Source of the DNA: Ktedonobacter robiniae
GTDB taxonomy: Bacteria; Chloroflexota; Ktedonobacteria; Ktedonobacterales; Ktedonobacteraceae
Direction of reading: 5' to 3'
NCBI RefSeq assembly: GCF_016587375.1
Contig: NZ_BNJG01000001.1
Coordinates: 1,426,001 to 1,490,000, forward strand
Length of the DNA stretch: 64,000 nucleotides
Position 1 is the stretch's first letter. Each line of letters begins with the position of its first letter. The translations under genes were made by a program, and so were the position numbers. Shown piece after piece: positions 28,631-37,130 of this stretch. The notes beneath the pieces are model-generated. The model searched no databases. It was not told the origin of the DNA and worked only from the letters and a program-made list of their open reading frames with translations.

Positions 28631-28720
28631 AAGATCTTATTCCGAAACCCATCCCCATTCGGGGACAAGCCTTCACTTGCGTGTCTAGCGCTTTGCGCTC
28701 AGGGTTTTCGGATAAGTAGT
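28631..28720. repeat. family B repeat, copy B1
   Basis: It begins AAGATCTTATTCCGAAACCC and ends GGGTTTTCGGATAAGTAGTA. CCGAAACCC and GGGTTTTCGG are the terminal inverted repeats. Inside are one CCCCATTCGGGG hairpin and GTGTCTAGCGCTTTGCGCTC. Confidence 0.85.
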
Positions 28721-28750
28721 AAGTAGTTTAGAGCAAGAGGTGGCGAAGTA

Positions 28751-28848
28751 AATTGTAGGGTCCAAGCTGGCCGAGACTCCTCGCGCTGAGAGTGCGGAGA
28801 GTGCTAAGCTCGCCGGGACAAGGCCATGCTTGCATGGCCCCTACAATT
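28751..28848. repeat. family C paired repeat, copy C4
   Basis: AATTGTAGGGTCCAAGCTGG at the left faces CCATGCTTGCATGGCCCCTA followed by CAATT at the right. The outer AATTGTAGGG/CCCCTACAATT pairing is kept while the left core has drifted. Confidence 0.75.
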
Positions 28849-28871
28849 ACCATATATACAGCGACAGGCGC

Positions 28872-30047
28872 TCAGGCGATATTGGTTCGTCCTTGAGCTG
28901 TTTCGGCAATATAACGCATATCCAGTTCTTCGAGCGTCTTCTTTTTACCCAGCAAGAGCTTCGCCATCTGGAAGGCCTGATCCAGCTGCTCTCTCTCCAG
29001 GTCATAGCCAAGATCATGCATCTGTGCAGCAAGCGCGGCTCTGCCTGAGAGCTTGCCAACGAAGATGCGGCGATCAGCGGCGGAGAGGCCAATAGACTCG
29101 GGCGTCATAATCTCATAGGTGCGCGCATCTTTTAGCACACCGTCCTGGTGAATACCACCGCCATGAGCGAAGGCGTTCTTGCCCACAATGCTCTTCGTCC
29201 ATTGAGGCTCCATGCCAGAATAGTGCGCGATCAGGCGGCTAGTCGAGGTAATCTTCGTCGTATCCACATGCACATCCAGGCCCAGTGCGGCGGAACGCGT
29301 GCGCACCGCCATGATCACCTCTTCGGTCGCGGCATTACCAGCCCGCTCACCCAGGCCATTGAAGCTTGTATCAACGCGCTCAGCACCGTTACGCAGGCCC
29401 TCCAGCGCGTTGGCAACGGCCAGCCCTAAGTCATCATGACAATGAGCAGAGATACGGCACTGGGGGAATTCGCGCTTAACATCGGCGACGAGCTTGCCAA
29501 ACTCCCAGGGCAGGGCAATGCCCACCGTATCGCAAAGGGTCACAAAGCGCACACCCTCTTTGATGATAACCTCACAGACCTCAAGGATAAAGTCGTATTC
29601 GGTACGTGTTGTATCTTCGAGGGCGAAATCTACATTTTCGGTATACTGGCGGGCATGGGCCACGGCGACACGCGCCATCTCCAGGACCTCGGCCCGCGTC
29701 TTGCCCATTTTGATCTCGCGATGCAGGGGAGAGACGCCAATAAAGGGTTGGATCGCGGGGCGCGCGGCAATCTTGACCGCATTCCAGGCAGTATCGATAT
29801 CGGATATCTGCGCGCGCGCAATGGCACAGACATCCGCGTTCTCGACCTTAGAGGCAATCATGCGGACCGCCTCAAATTCACCGGGGGAAGAGACAGGGAA
29901 ACCACAATCAAGGGTATCAAAGCCCATGTCGGCCAGAGCTTGCGCAATTGCAAGCTTCTCTTCAGGAAAGTAATTGACGCCTGGTGTTTGTTCACCATCG
30001 CGAAGTGTTGTTTCGTAAAACTTGATAACGCGTGGTTCTATAGCCAT
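28872..30047 (-). CDS. leuA: 2-isopropylmalate synthase, short form
   Basis: A 391-residue DRE-TIM metallolyase that condenses acetyl-CoA with 2-oxoisovalerate. It has the metal motif TTLRDGEQTPGV, then SPLHREIKMG, the HCHDDLGLAVAN metal-binding histidines, and NGLGERAGNAATEE. GGGIHQDGVLKD follows. The protein stops before a full LeuA regulatory domain (usually about 130 further residues), so feedback inhibition by leucine of the standard kind is not expected. Homocitrate or citramalate synthase are relatives; the leuCD context favours leucine synthesis. AAAGGAGTG precedes the start. Confidence 0.88.
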   Translation of the reverse strand: MAIEPRVIKFYETTLRDGEQTPGVNYFPEEKLAIAQALADMGFDTLDCGFPVSSPGEFEAVRMIASKVENADVCAIARAQISDIDTAWNAVKIAARPAIQPFIGVSPLHREIKMGKTRAEVLEMARVAVAHARQYTENVDFALEDTTRTEYDFILEVCEVIIKEGVRFVTLCDTVGIALPWEFGKLVADVKREFPQCRISAHCHDDLGLAVANALEGLRNGAERVDTSFNGLGERAGNAATEEVIMAVRTRSAALGLDVHVDTTKITSTSRLIAHYSGMEPQWTKSIVGKNAFAHGGGIHQDGVLKDARTYEIMTPESIGLSAADRRIFVGKLSGRAALAAQMHDLGYDLEREQLDQAFQMAKLLLGKKKTLEELDMRYIAETAQGRTNIA

Positions 30048-30545
30048 ACCAAGTCACTCCTTTGTGCTGAGAGACGAACCATCAAACCAGAGCGGTACGC
30101 ATAACAAGCTTGTAGATAAATATGCGGTAGGACAGCAGGTGAGAGGCACCTCTAGACGCTGTCCATCATTCTCACAAAACCGGTCTCTTGACTCCTACTT
30201 TCATTGTGACATAGACGCTAAGCATGAGGCGGAATGCGGGGATTGCCAGCAGGTGCAATGCATTGATAGTTATCGACCTTGACACCAGAATGCAGAACAC
30301 GTGGCAGCCGTGGCTAGAAACCCCATCGTTTCGCCACACCACAACAACACTGAGAAACGTATTGAAACTTTTCTCCCGCCATTATACGCAAGAAAATCAT
30401 TAAACTGCAAGCAGAAGCCTCAGGCCGCAAAGTGTTACCTATTTCGCCCTTTGACATTACACCTCGATGTACGTATTATCAACTAGCATACAAGTATATC
30501 GATCTAAAGGCACGTAGCGCTTTTTGGCAAGGAGAATCAATTCAT
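30048..30545. other. 498-bp divergent region upstream of leuA and the Yip1 gene
   Basis: No gene is supported. On the minus strand a TATAAT (30381-30386) could be the leuA -10 box, giving a leader of over 300 bases with a GGACAGC/GCTGTCC hairpin at 30130-30164. I looked for a T-box consensus or a leucine-rich leader peptide and found neither. On the plus strand AAGGAG at 30529-30534 serves the Yip1 gene. Confidence 0.45.
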
Positions 30546-31568
30546 ATGTCGCATGAGCCAGAAGAGGGGAAGACACCAGATCATCCCCAGGAATCCTCGC
30601 CCAGGGAGTCAGAATATAGAGAATTTGGCGGGCAGAATATAAATGGAGCACCAGAACAGCCAGCTTATACCCAGCCAAGCGCTTACACGCAGCCGATACC
30701 TCCGTATCCTCCTCAGGGTGGCTATCCTCAACCTATATTTCCTTATCAGCAAGGCTATCCTCAGCCGATACCTCCGCATCCTTATTTGGGCGCTTATCCT
30801 CAGCCCGTGTATCCTTATCCTCCTCAGAGAGCAGATGCTAGATACTATCCGGAACCACCACCCACGCCACTTACGCTCAAAGAGGGATTGCGCCAACTGC
30901 CTCGCCAATGGTGGAAGGTTGTGAGCAAGCCATCCATACGCTCCTTTGCTGAGGAAAAAGGGAAGGCCAGTTGGAGCGTGATATTGATTCTATTGCTTAT
31001 CTATGCCATCGTTCAGAGCGCCACTCTCATTCTTGAACCCTATATTCCTGGCACTTCCACAAACATTAGTAACACTCTCAATCAGAATCTGAGCCAGAGC
31101 ACCTATTCAAGCACAAATGTATTCAACTCTGCTGATTTTACGCGCGCCATACTCCTGATAGAAGGACTCTTTGGTATCATCCTTTTCCCCCTCTCGTATC
31201 TCTTCGGTGAGGGCATCTACTTCTTGATCGCCAAACTCTTCAAGGGGAGAGGCAGCTATCTACAGCAAGTGTATGCAGACATGCTCTACATCATCCCCAC
31301 CACTGTAGGCCTCTCTATTCTTTCATTGGTGCCTTTCCTTGGCGGAATACTACAACTAATCCTGAGCATGTTCATAGGTGTCTACTTCTATGTTCTGCGC
31401 ATCTTTGCGACCCAGGCTGTGCATAGGCTGAGCATTGGGCGCGCGCTGGCAGTCGTCTTCATCCCCCTGGGCCTGGCATTCCTCTTGAGCTTTCTCATGA
31501 TCATCATCTTTTTCTTTGTAATCATCGGCTTCATAGCATTTTTCATGCATTTACATAGTGCGCCCTAA
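30546..31568 (+). CDS. Yip1-domain membrane protein with Pro/Tyr-rich tail
   Basis: A 340-residue membrane protein of unknown role. The first about 115 residues are soluble and contain degenerate repeats of the type GGYPQPIFPYQQGYPQPIPP. The rest is a Yip1-like domain with about five hydrophobic segments, starting at SWSVILILLLIYAIVQSATL and ending in a long hydrophobic C-terminus. ATG 30546 with AAGGAG 11 bases upstream is preferred; the frame extends 38 codons upstream without a ribosome site. A shorter paralogue follows on the same strand. Confidence 0.78.
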   Translation: MSHEPEEGKTPDHPQESSPRESEYREFGGQNINGAPEQPAYTQPSAYTQPIPPYPPQGGYPQPIFPYQQGYPQPIPPHPYLGAYPQPVYPYPPQRADARYYPEPPPTPLTLKEGLRQLPRQWWKVVSKPSIRSFAEEKGKASWSVILILLLIYAIVQSATLILEPYIPGTSTNISNTLNQNLSQSTYSSTNVFNSADFTRAILLIEGLFGIILFPLSYLFGEGIYFLIAKLFKGRGSYLQQVYADMLYIIPTTVGLSILSLVPFLGGILQLILSMFIGVYFYVLRIFATQAVHRLSIGRALAVVFIPLGLAFLLSFLMIIIFFFVIIGFIAFFMHLHSAP

Positions 31569-31594
31569 CCAGATACGATAGCAACCAGTAACAC

Positions 31595-31650
31595 CGAGAG
31601 AGGATGAAGTGGCAGCGGGTGCAGGCACGCTGCCACTTCATCCTCTCTCG
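31595..31650. terminator. 23-bp-arm hairpin between Yip1 genes
   Basis: CGAGAGAGGATGAAGTGGCA through 31617 pairs perfectly with 31628-31650 across a ten-base loop. It begins 26 bases after the first Yip1 stop. Confidence 0.75.
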
Positions 31651-31731
31651 AATGTGCCTCTCACTACTGGCAAAGGGAGGTGAGAGTGAGTACAATAGGA
31701 TGGATACATTTTCGTGCGAGGAGTTTCTGTT

Positions 31732-32520
31732 ATGTCACAAGATCCCAGGACGGATTATCCCAGCTATGGAGGCCCAGGCCAGCGCCCCCCGCAGTATAAT
31801 CCCTATCCACAGTCTGGTGGTCCCCAGGGCGGCTACAACTATGGACCGCAGGGCGATGGCTCCCAGATGCTAGAGGAGCCAGGCTCACTGAAAGATGACC
31901 TCTTACGCCTCCCCAAGGTGTACTGGCGCGTCTTAACGCGTCCAGGCACACAGACCCTTGCGCAGGAGGCAACACGGGGTCAGTGGGACCTCGTCTGGGT
32001 CCAATTGCTCATTTATGCTATTGTTACCGGTATTATCTACTATATTAATCTGCTCCTCTCGGGCGGGCTGCCAAGCCTCAACGCCCAGGGGACCGGCACC
32101 ATCTCACTCCCCTCGACCGCGCAACATGTGCTTGAGGTCGCGGCCTCCCTTGCTATTATCGCCTTTATTCCTTTAGCTTTTTTCATCTGGCAGAGCGTCG
32201 TCTTGATCTGTGCCAGAATGTTTGGGGGCCAGGGTCACTTTGTGCAACAAAGCCATGCCTTTCTGCTCTTCTGGGTCCCCCTTGGTATCATCAGCGGCCT
32301 ATTAGGCCTCGTACTCTCTTTCCTTGATACAGTACCGTTTCTCATCATCGCGGCCATCTTCGCCTGCTATCAGCTCGTGCTGGGCTTTTTCGCGCTGAAG
32401 GCCGTACACCGTCTCAACACAGGGAGGGCAATAGGCGCTATTCTGGCCCCTTCATTTATCCTCCTCCTCTTCGCGGCATGTGCCCTGGGCGCCCTGGGAG
32501 CACTCAGCAGCCTGGCGTAG
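31732..32520 (+). CDS. Yip1-domain membrane protein, second copy
   Basis: A 262-residue paralogue of the preceding gene. It shares the layout: a short Pro/Gly/Tyr/Gln-rich head (SYGGPGQRPPQYNPYPQSGG), a linking segment LKDDLLRLPKVYWRVLTRPG that parallels LKEGLRQLPRQWWKVVSKPS in the first copy, then about five membrane segments. ATG 31732 has CGAGGAG upstream and is preferred over GTG 31714. Function is unknown. A hairpin separates the two copies, so they are probably independently transcribed or differentially stabilised. Confidence 0.78.
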   Translation: MSQDPRTDYPSYGGPGQRPPQYNPYPQSGGPQGGYNYGPQGDGSQMLEEPGSLKDDLLRLPKVYWRVLTRPGTQTLAQEATRGQWDLVWVQLLIYAIVTGIIYYINLLLSGGLPSLNAQGTGTISLPSTAQHVLEVAASLAIIAFIPLAFFIWQSVVLICARMFGGQGHFVQQSHAFLLFWVPLGIISGLLGLVLSFLDTVPFLIIAAIFACYQLVLGFFALKAVHRLNTGRAIGAILAPSFILLLFAACALGALGALSSLA

Positions 32521-32585
32521 GGGGATAGACAGACAGAAGCGACGGCATGCGCTATGAACGTGGCGTAGGGGGGACGACGCTACTA

Positions 32586-32651
32586 AAGTACGCGTCTACA
32601 TATGAGGGTACCAGGCAGGCATCTTGCCCTATCATATATAGACGCGCACTT
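32586..32651. repeat. hairpin between Yip1 and FAD monooxygenase genes
   Basis: GCGTCTACATATGAGGG on the left pairs with CCCTATCATATATAGACGC on the right with small bulges. It lies between convergent genes and may serve as a terminator for both. Confidence 0.6.
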
Positions 32652-32658
32652 CACGTGC

Positions 32659-33915
32659 CTACTTTTGGTTAACATGCACGGGCCAGAGGCCCAGGCCCAT
32701 CAGGCGGGGGAGCAGGCCGCTCAGGACGGGAAACCTGCCCATTAGACGCAGGGGCAGGGGAAGCGTAAAGGGGTGATCTTGATCTTGTGCCAGCGCTAGC
32801 GCGAAGACTCGGTTCTGTAAAAAGGTTTGTACAAGCTGAATAAACCTGGTAGGAATTTCACGTCTCCTCTGTACGGCGGCGAGATGCTTGAGCGGTAGCT
32901 GTCCACATTGCAGATCAGGCGCCAGGATATTGGCGGTCGCGACCGCATCCTGGATCGCATAGTTAATGCCCACGCCGCCTACTGGGGACATGACATGCGC
33001 GGCATCGCCAATCAAGAGCAGGCCTGGGCGATACCATTGGGGGAGGCGGCTCGCCTCGACCGAGAGAACAGAAACTTGCTTCCAATCGCGTAGCTCCTGG
33101 GCGCGTTCAGCAAGCTCGGGCAGTGTCTCGGCCACCACGGCCCGCAAATGCTCAAGGCCCGCCGCGCGCACCTGCTGATACTGCCCCTTGGGAATAACAT
33201 AGCCAACTTGCCAGTAATCGAAACGGTTTAAGAGCACCAGGATGGCACGCACCCCAAAACGGGCGAGGGTCTCGCTGCTATCCCCCGATTGGCGCGAGAG
33301 ACGGAACCAGAGAATATCCATCGGTGGCGAGGCCTTGATAGGCTCCATACCCGCTAGTTTGCGCATACGCGAGAAGCGACCATCCGCCCCTATCGTGAGG
33401 GGGGCGCGCACCTCGTGCCAGCCATCCTTCCCCCGATAACGCACTCCACGGACCACACCATCTTCCTCGATTAAGCTATCCACCTGGGCATTAAACACAA
33501 GCTGAAAACAGGGATAGCGGCTCGCCTCGCGTGTAATAAAATTGAGGAAGTCGACCTGGGGTAAGAGCGCCACAAAGGGATATTTCGCTGTTTTTGCCAG
33601 GTGAGCAAAATTCGCGAGATGCACCTCTCCCTGTGAGGTCTGAAAGACCATCTCACGCATCTCAGTGTGCTGTAGCTGGAGAAAATCCTCGGCCAGGCCA
33701 AGCTCATCGAGAATCGTCATGACCGAGGGGTGAATCGTATCGCCGCGAAACTCGCGATCAAAATCGGCATGCGCCTCCAGGAGTATAACCGGAATGTCCT
33801 GCCGCGCCAGCAGCAGAGCCAGCATCACCCCGGCTGGTCCACCACCGACAATGCAGCACGAGGTCTCGACGCTATCAAGAATTTCATGGACGGTAGAAAT
33901 GGTCTGATTCTGCAT
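32659..33915 (-). CDS. FAD-dependent monooxygenase (UbiH/PHBH-like)
   Basis: A 418-residue flavoprotein of the p-hydroxybenzoate hydroxylase fold. It has the dinucleotide motif VGGGPAGVMLALLLARQ, the DG motif in TIGADGRFSRMRK, and the second FAD motif GDAAHVMSPVGGVGINYAIQDA. The start at 33915 (MQNQTISTV) follows GGAGAAG; an ATG at 33936 lacks a ribosome site. The protein has a C-terminal extension rich in Leu/Arg after the FAD domain. It stands alone with hairpins on both sides. The substrate is probably an aromatic compound, but nothing around it helps. Confidence 0.85.
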   Translation of the reverse strand: MQNQTISTVHEILDSVETSCCIVGGGPAGVMLALLLARQDIPVILLEAHADFDREFRGDTIHPSVMTILDELGLAEDFLQLQHTEMREMVFQTSQGEVHLANFAHLAKTAKYPFVALLPQVDFLNFITREASRYPCFQLVFNAQVDSLIEEDGVVRGVRYRGKDGWHEVRAPLTIGADGRFSRMRKLAGMEPIKASPPMDILWFRLSRQSGDSSETLARFGVRAILVLLNRFDYWQVGYVIPKGQYQQVRAAGLEHLRAVVAETLPELAERAQELRDWKQVSVLSVEASRLPQWYRPGLLLIGDAAHVMSPVGGVGINYAIQDAVATANILAPDLQCGQLPLKHLAAVQRRREIPTRFIQLVQTFLQNRVFALALAQDQDHPFTLPLPLRLMGRFPVLSGLLPRLMGLGLWPVHVNQK

Positions 33916-33945
33916 ATACTCTTCTCCTGTCCCCATAATCGATAA

Positions 33946-34014
33946 ATTGTAGGGTCCATGCTGGCATGGACTTCTTGACTGGGAGACAAGTCCATGCCAG
34001 CATGGACCCTACAA
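33946..34014. repeat. family C paired repeat, copy C5 (near perfect)
   Basis: TTGTAGGGTCCATGCTGGCA with TGGACTT is mirrored by AAGTCCATGCCAGCATGGAC with CCTACAA around CTTGACTGGGAGA. Each half is a GTAG-led palindrome, the arrangement of a REP pair (BIME). Confidence 0.9.
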
Positions 34015-34106
34015 CCTCAATCTATTTGCCATGCACACATGACTAAGGCCTATACTCCAGGATACACACTACAAAAGAGCAGCCAGAAACAACAGGGCAA
34101 ACACTC

Positions 34107-35258
34107 CTAAGCCGCCTCGCGACGCATGGTAAGTGCGCTTAATCCCACCATGAGCAAGGCGAAGACCAGCAGCGCTCCAAGCTGCTGCCAGATCTGCGTG
34201 AATCCCATCCCCTTCAACATGACCGAGCGCAGGGCATCGTTGGCATACGTGAGCGGCAGGAGATAGGTGAAGGGTTGCAGCAGCGCAGGCAACTGCTTGA
34301 TGGGCCAGAAAATGCCCGAGAGAAAAATCTGGACGCCCAGAATCAAAGGGATAAATTGCACGACCTGGAACTCGTTACGGGCGAAGGTCGAGAGAAAGAT
34401 GCCCAGGTTGACGCTGCCAATAGTCAATAAGAGCGAGACAAGAAAGACCAGCGCCAGGTTGCCGCTATAATGCACCCGCAGGACAAAGACGACAAAGAGG
34501 AGAATCACCAGGGCCTGCACCAGGGCAAAGAGCGTAAAACCACATATGTACCCGGTTACCAGCTCCGCGCGCTTCAAGGGCGAGACCAGGACGCGCTCGA
34601 TCGTCCCCTGCGAGCGCTCACGCAAAAACGATACCGAGGTCAAGAGAAAGACAAAGAAGAAGGAGAAGATTCCAATAAAGACTGGAGCCAGCGCATCCGT
34701 CGAGGTATAGTCAGAGCTACCATACAGGTAACGCGGCTCCGCAAGCGTGAATGGAAGCTGTTTAAGATCTGGCAATTGCCCCTGCACACCAGAAGCAGGG
34801 CGCGAGAGCGTCAGCAGGATGCCAACCTGGCGTGCGATGCCTTCCGCCTGCTGGCGCATCACACTCGCCACATTAGGATCAGAGCCTTCCAGTACGACCT
34901 GCACACTCGGCTTCTGACCACGCGTGAACTGGTCCATAAAGTCGGAGGGAAAGACTAACGCGGCATCGGCATCGCCATTCTTCAATATACTGTCGACCTG
35001 ATTGGCAGCAATGGAGCGCGTCTTGAGCTTATCTCCCCCTGGAAGCGCCTGGTCAATCAAGGTGTTAATGCGCTCACTACCCACCCCTTCAGGGCGTACC
35101 AGGGCCAGAGTATACACCGTCGTCGTGTTGGAGAGTACCAGGTAGAGCAACGTCATCAGCACAATGGGAATCACAAAGATCAACGCGAGCGTGCGTCTAT
35201 CGCGAATAATCTGGCGCATAATGCGCTGAGAGAGAGAGAAGATACGCGCCAAACTCAT
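34107..35258 (-). CDS. ABC-2 type transporter permease
   Basis: A 383-residue membrane component of a drug- or polymer-exporting ABC system. One N-terminal membrane helix (about 18-42, TLALIFVIPIVLMTLLYLVL) is followed by a roughly 150-residue external domain and five C-terminal helices, the ABC2_membrane_3 layout. The RERSQGTIERVLVSPLKRAELVTGY stretch is the family signature. Its start overlaps the ATPase stop by four bases (ATGA type), showing translational coupling. Probably controlled by the TetR gene upstream in the same orientation. Confidence 0.9.
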   Translation of the reverse strand: MSLARIFSLSQRIMRQIIRDRRTLALIFVIPIVLMTLLYLVLSNTTTVYTLALVRPEGVGSERINTLIDQALPGGDKLKTRSIAANQVDSILKNGDADAALVFPSDFMDQFTRGQKPSVQVVLEGSDPNVASVMRQQAEGIARQVGILLTLSRPASGVQGQLPDLKQLPFTLAEPRYLYGSSDYTSTDALAPVFIGIFSFFFVFLLTSVSFLRERSQGTIERVLVSPLKRAELVTGYICGFTLFALVQALVILLFVVFVLRVHYSGNLALVFLVSLLLTIGSVNLGIFLSTFARNEFQVVQFIPLILGVQIFLSGIFWPIKQLPALLQPFTYLLPLTYANDALRSVMLKGMGFTQIWQQLGALLVFALLMVGLSALTMRREAA

Positions 35259-36097
35259 GATTGAACCTCCTGTTCATCCTGGGCAGACGTAGTATTTGTA
35301 TACACTTGTCCCTGCTCTGCAGCACCAGAGGGCATATTTTGATGCGCAAAGAAGAGAAAGGCCTCTTCCATCGAATTCTTCCCCGAGCGCTCCAGGAGTT
35401 CGGTGGGAGCTCCTTGTGCCAGAAGCTCACCGGAGCGTAACAATCCAAGACGCGTGCAACGGCTAGCCTCATCGAGATGGTGAGTCGATATAATAATCGT
35501 CACCCCCTCGCGATTGAGCTGCGCAAAATACTGCCAGAAAGAGTGGCGCAGTTCAGGATCTACGCCTACGGTTGGCTCATCCAGCAGAATGACCTGGGGA
35601 CGGTGCACCAGGGCACAGGCGAGTGAGAGTCGCTGCTTCATACCGCCGCTAAAATGAGCCACCAGGCTTGAAGCGCGTTCGGCCAGTTCCACACGCTCAA
35701 GCTCCTCATCGATACGCCTGCGGCGCTTCTCCCCGCGCAAACCATAAATACTCGCGAAAAACTCCAGATTCTCACGCGCGGTCAGGTCATTATAGAGCGC
35801 GCTGGCCTGCGTCATATATCCGATGGCAGGGGCCACCTCGACGGAGGGCACGCGCTTTCCCAGAATAGAAATAGTTCCTCGTGTGGGTCGCGATAAACCC
35901 ACCAGCAAACGGATAAGCGTCGTCTTCCCAGAACCATTGGGGCCAATAAAGCCATATGTCTCGCCCGCGTTGATCATCAGCGAAAGGTCTTTTAGCGCAT
36001 AGAGCGAACCAAAGCGCTTTGCTACATGCTCAAGCACAATTACAGGCTCGCCCACTCGTGACTGTTGCTCCATTGCTGCATCCCCAGCCTTACTCAT
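35255..36097 (-). CDS. ABC transporter ATP-binding protein (DrrA-like)
   Basis: A 280-residue ATPase for the adjoining permease. Walker A GPNGSGKTT, Q-loop YMTQASALY, signature FSGGMKQRLSL, Walker B VILLDEPTVGVD and the switch histidine in STHHLDEA are all present. GAAAGGCGG lies before the start; an in-frame ATG at 36073 is less likely. The C-terminal 35 residues are a short polar tail. A 64-bp gap to the TetR stop holds a weak palindrome that may be an operator. Confidence 0.93.
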   Translation of the reverse strand: MSKAGDAAMEQQSRVGEPVIVLEHVAKRFGSLYALKDLSLMINAGETYGFIGPNGSGKTTLIRLLVGLSRPTRGTISILGKRVPSVEVAPAIGYMTQASALYNDLTARENLEFFASIYGLRGEKRRRRIDEELERVELAERASSLVAHFSGGMKQRLSLACALVHRPQVILLDEPTVGVDPELRHSFWQYFAQLNREGVTIIISTHHLDEASRCTRLGLLRSGELLAQGAPTELLERSGKNSMEEAFLFFAHQNMPSGAAEQGQVYTNTTSAQDEQEVQS

Positions 36098-36114
36098 GAA
36101 GAGCCGCCTTTCTT

Positions 36115-36136
36115 ATTGATTGATCAGACAATTAAT
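36115..36136. promoter_or_regulatory. possible second TetR site before the ABC genes
   Basis: ATTGATTGATCAGACAATTAAT is an imperfect inverted repeat (7 of 11 pairs) that shares ATTAAT ends with the better palindrome at 36792-36813. Confidence 0.35.
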
Positions 36137-36161
36137 AGCAGAGCAAAAAAGAGCTTGAGAC

Positions 36162-36773
36162 TCAATCTGGTAAGAGTCCTTGAAGAAAAATATCAGCGAT
36201 AGTGTTTGCAACTTGCTCCTGACTATAAGCAAGCGCTTGTGAATCGAGAAAGATCTGGCGTCGTAAGACAAAGCCAATCACGCTCCCCATCAGTGTTTGT
36301 GCAGCCAGGCGACTATCCTCTACACGACGCAGCTTCCCCTGCTCCATTTGCTGGTCAAGGTACGCTGCGAGCATATTTACGGCTCGCTGAAGCACACTGG
36401 GAGCCACGGGTAAGATGCTGGGATTATGCATCAACTCTGGCAAAATGACGCGAATAATCTGCACAAATTGCTCACCTTCAACAATCTTGAGCACCCGCAA
36501 CACAAGCGAAGGCAAGAACTGGGCTGGCGGCAACTCCATCACCTGCGCAGGAAGCGAACGCAGCAGGCTCAGAGGAGAGCGCTCCTCAAGTACCGCCTGC
36601 AACAGGGCCTCCTTACTCTCAAAGTAATGATAAATCAGGCCTGGAGTCACATCAGCCTCATGCGCAATATCCTTATTTGTTGCACGTGAAAAGCCCTTGC
36701 GCGCAAAGACGCGTATTGCCGCATCCAACAACTGTTCGCGCCGATCCTCAACGACCTTCGGGGTCCTGGCCAT
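36162..36773 (-). CDS. TetR-family transcriptional repressor
   Basis: A 203-residue one-component regulator. The N-terminal HTH (residues 10-57) reads LLDAAIRVFARKGFSRATNKDIAHEADVTPGLIYHYFESKEAL, a textbook TetR pattern. The C-terminal ligand-binding domain is divergent. Start 36773 (MARTPKVV) has GGAGCGAAG upstream; the frame can be extended 15 codons into the operator palindrome, which is unlikely to be coding. It lies just upstream of the ABC-2 exporter on the same strand, so it probably controls both itself and the exporter in response to an exported compound. Confidence 0.9.
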   Translation of the reverse strand: MARTPKVVEDRREQLLDAAIRVFARKGFSRATNKDIAHEADVTPGLIYHYFESKEALLQAVLEERSPLSLLRSLPAQVMELPPAQFLPSLVLRVLKIVEGEQFVQIIRVILPELMHNPSILPVAPSVLQRAVNMLAAYLDQQMEQGKLRRVEDSRLAAQTLMGSVIGFVLRRQIFLDSQALAYSQEQVANTIADIFLQGLLPD

Positions 36774-36791
36774 ACATCTTCGCTCCAAATT

Positions 36792-36813
36792 ATTAACTAA
36801 TCGATTAATTAAT
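36792..36813. promoter_or_regulatory. palindromic operator of the TetR gene
   Basis: ATTAACTAATC and GATTAATTAAT form a 22-bp inverted repeat with one mismatch, centred at 36802/36803, about 20 bases upstream of the TetR start. Position and symmetry suit autoregulation. Confidence 0.7.
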
Positions 36814-36821
36814 AGCATACA

Positions 36822-37052
36822 CTAATACAGCATCAAAATCAAGCCAAACCTGAGGTAGGCCCAGAATATGTGGAAAAATTCGTAACTATTCACTGGAATC
36901 GATTTTGGCAAGACATGTTCCATTTCTCGTCGTTGTTTGAGATAGCGTTTGATTGTTGCCACCGACACGGCCAAGGTCGTGGCAACCTTGACCGTGTCGA
37001 TGGCACGCAGCACTCGTTGTCGTACATCCTGTGAGTATGGCTTCATGCCCAC
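36822..37052 (-). pseudogene. IS630-type transposase remnant
   Basis: A 76-codon frame whose first about 50 residues match the N-terminal HTH of IS630 transposases: MKPYSQDVRQRVLRAID, then SVATIKRYLKQRRE. Compared with the usual pattern the HTH is shortened by several residues after RAID, and the frame leaves the family after LPKSIP; the DDE domain is absent. No terminal inverted repeats were found. The shortened part coincides with an 18-of-20 inverted repeat in the DNA (36958-37004). Confidence 0.7.
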
Positions 37053-37130
37053 AGTGTATCACCCATTAACCTTTGAGTAGTGCTTCTCCTGAGAGCTCCC
37101 GTTCTCATTGAGCTTAGTGGAATGCCCAGC

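Larger units (their letters stand above)
28606..28871. other. leuA-leuC spacer filled by two repeat elements
   Basis: This 266-bp gap inside the leucine gene series consists almost wholly of a family B element (28631-28720) and a family C pair (28751-28848). No gene is seen. Confidence 0.7.

Noticed and set aside
30048..30400. T-box or leucine attenuator upstream of leuA
   Set aside because: No AGGGTGG-type T-box motif and no leucine-rich leader peptide were found on the minus strand.
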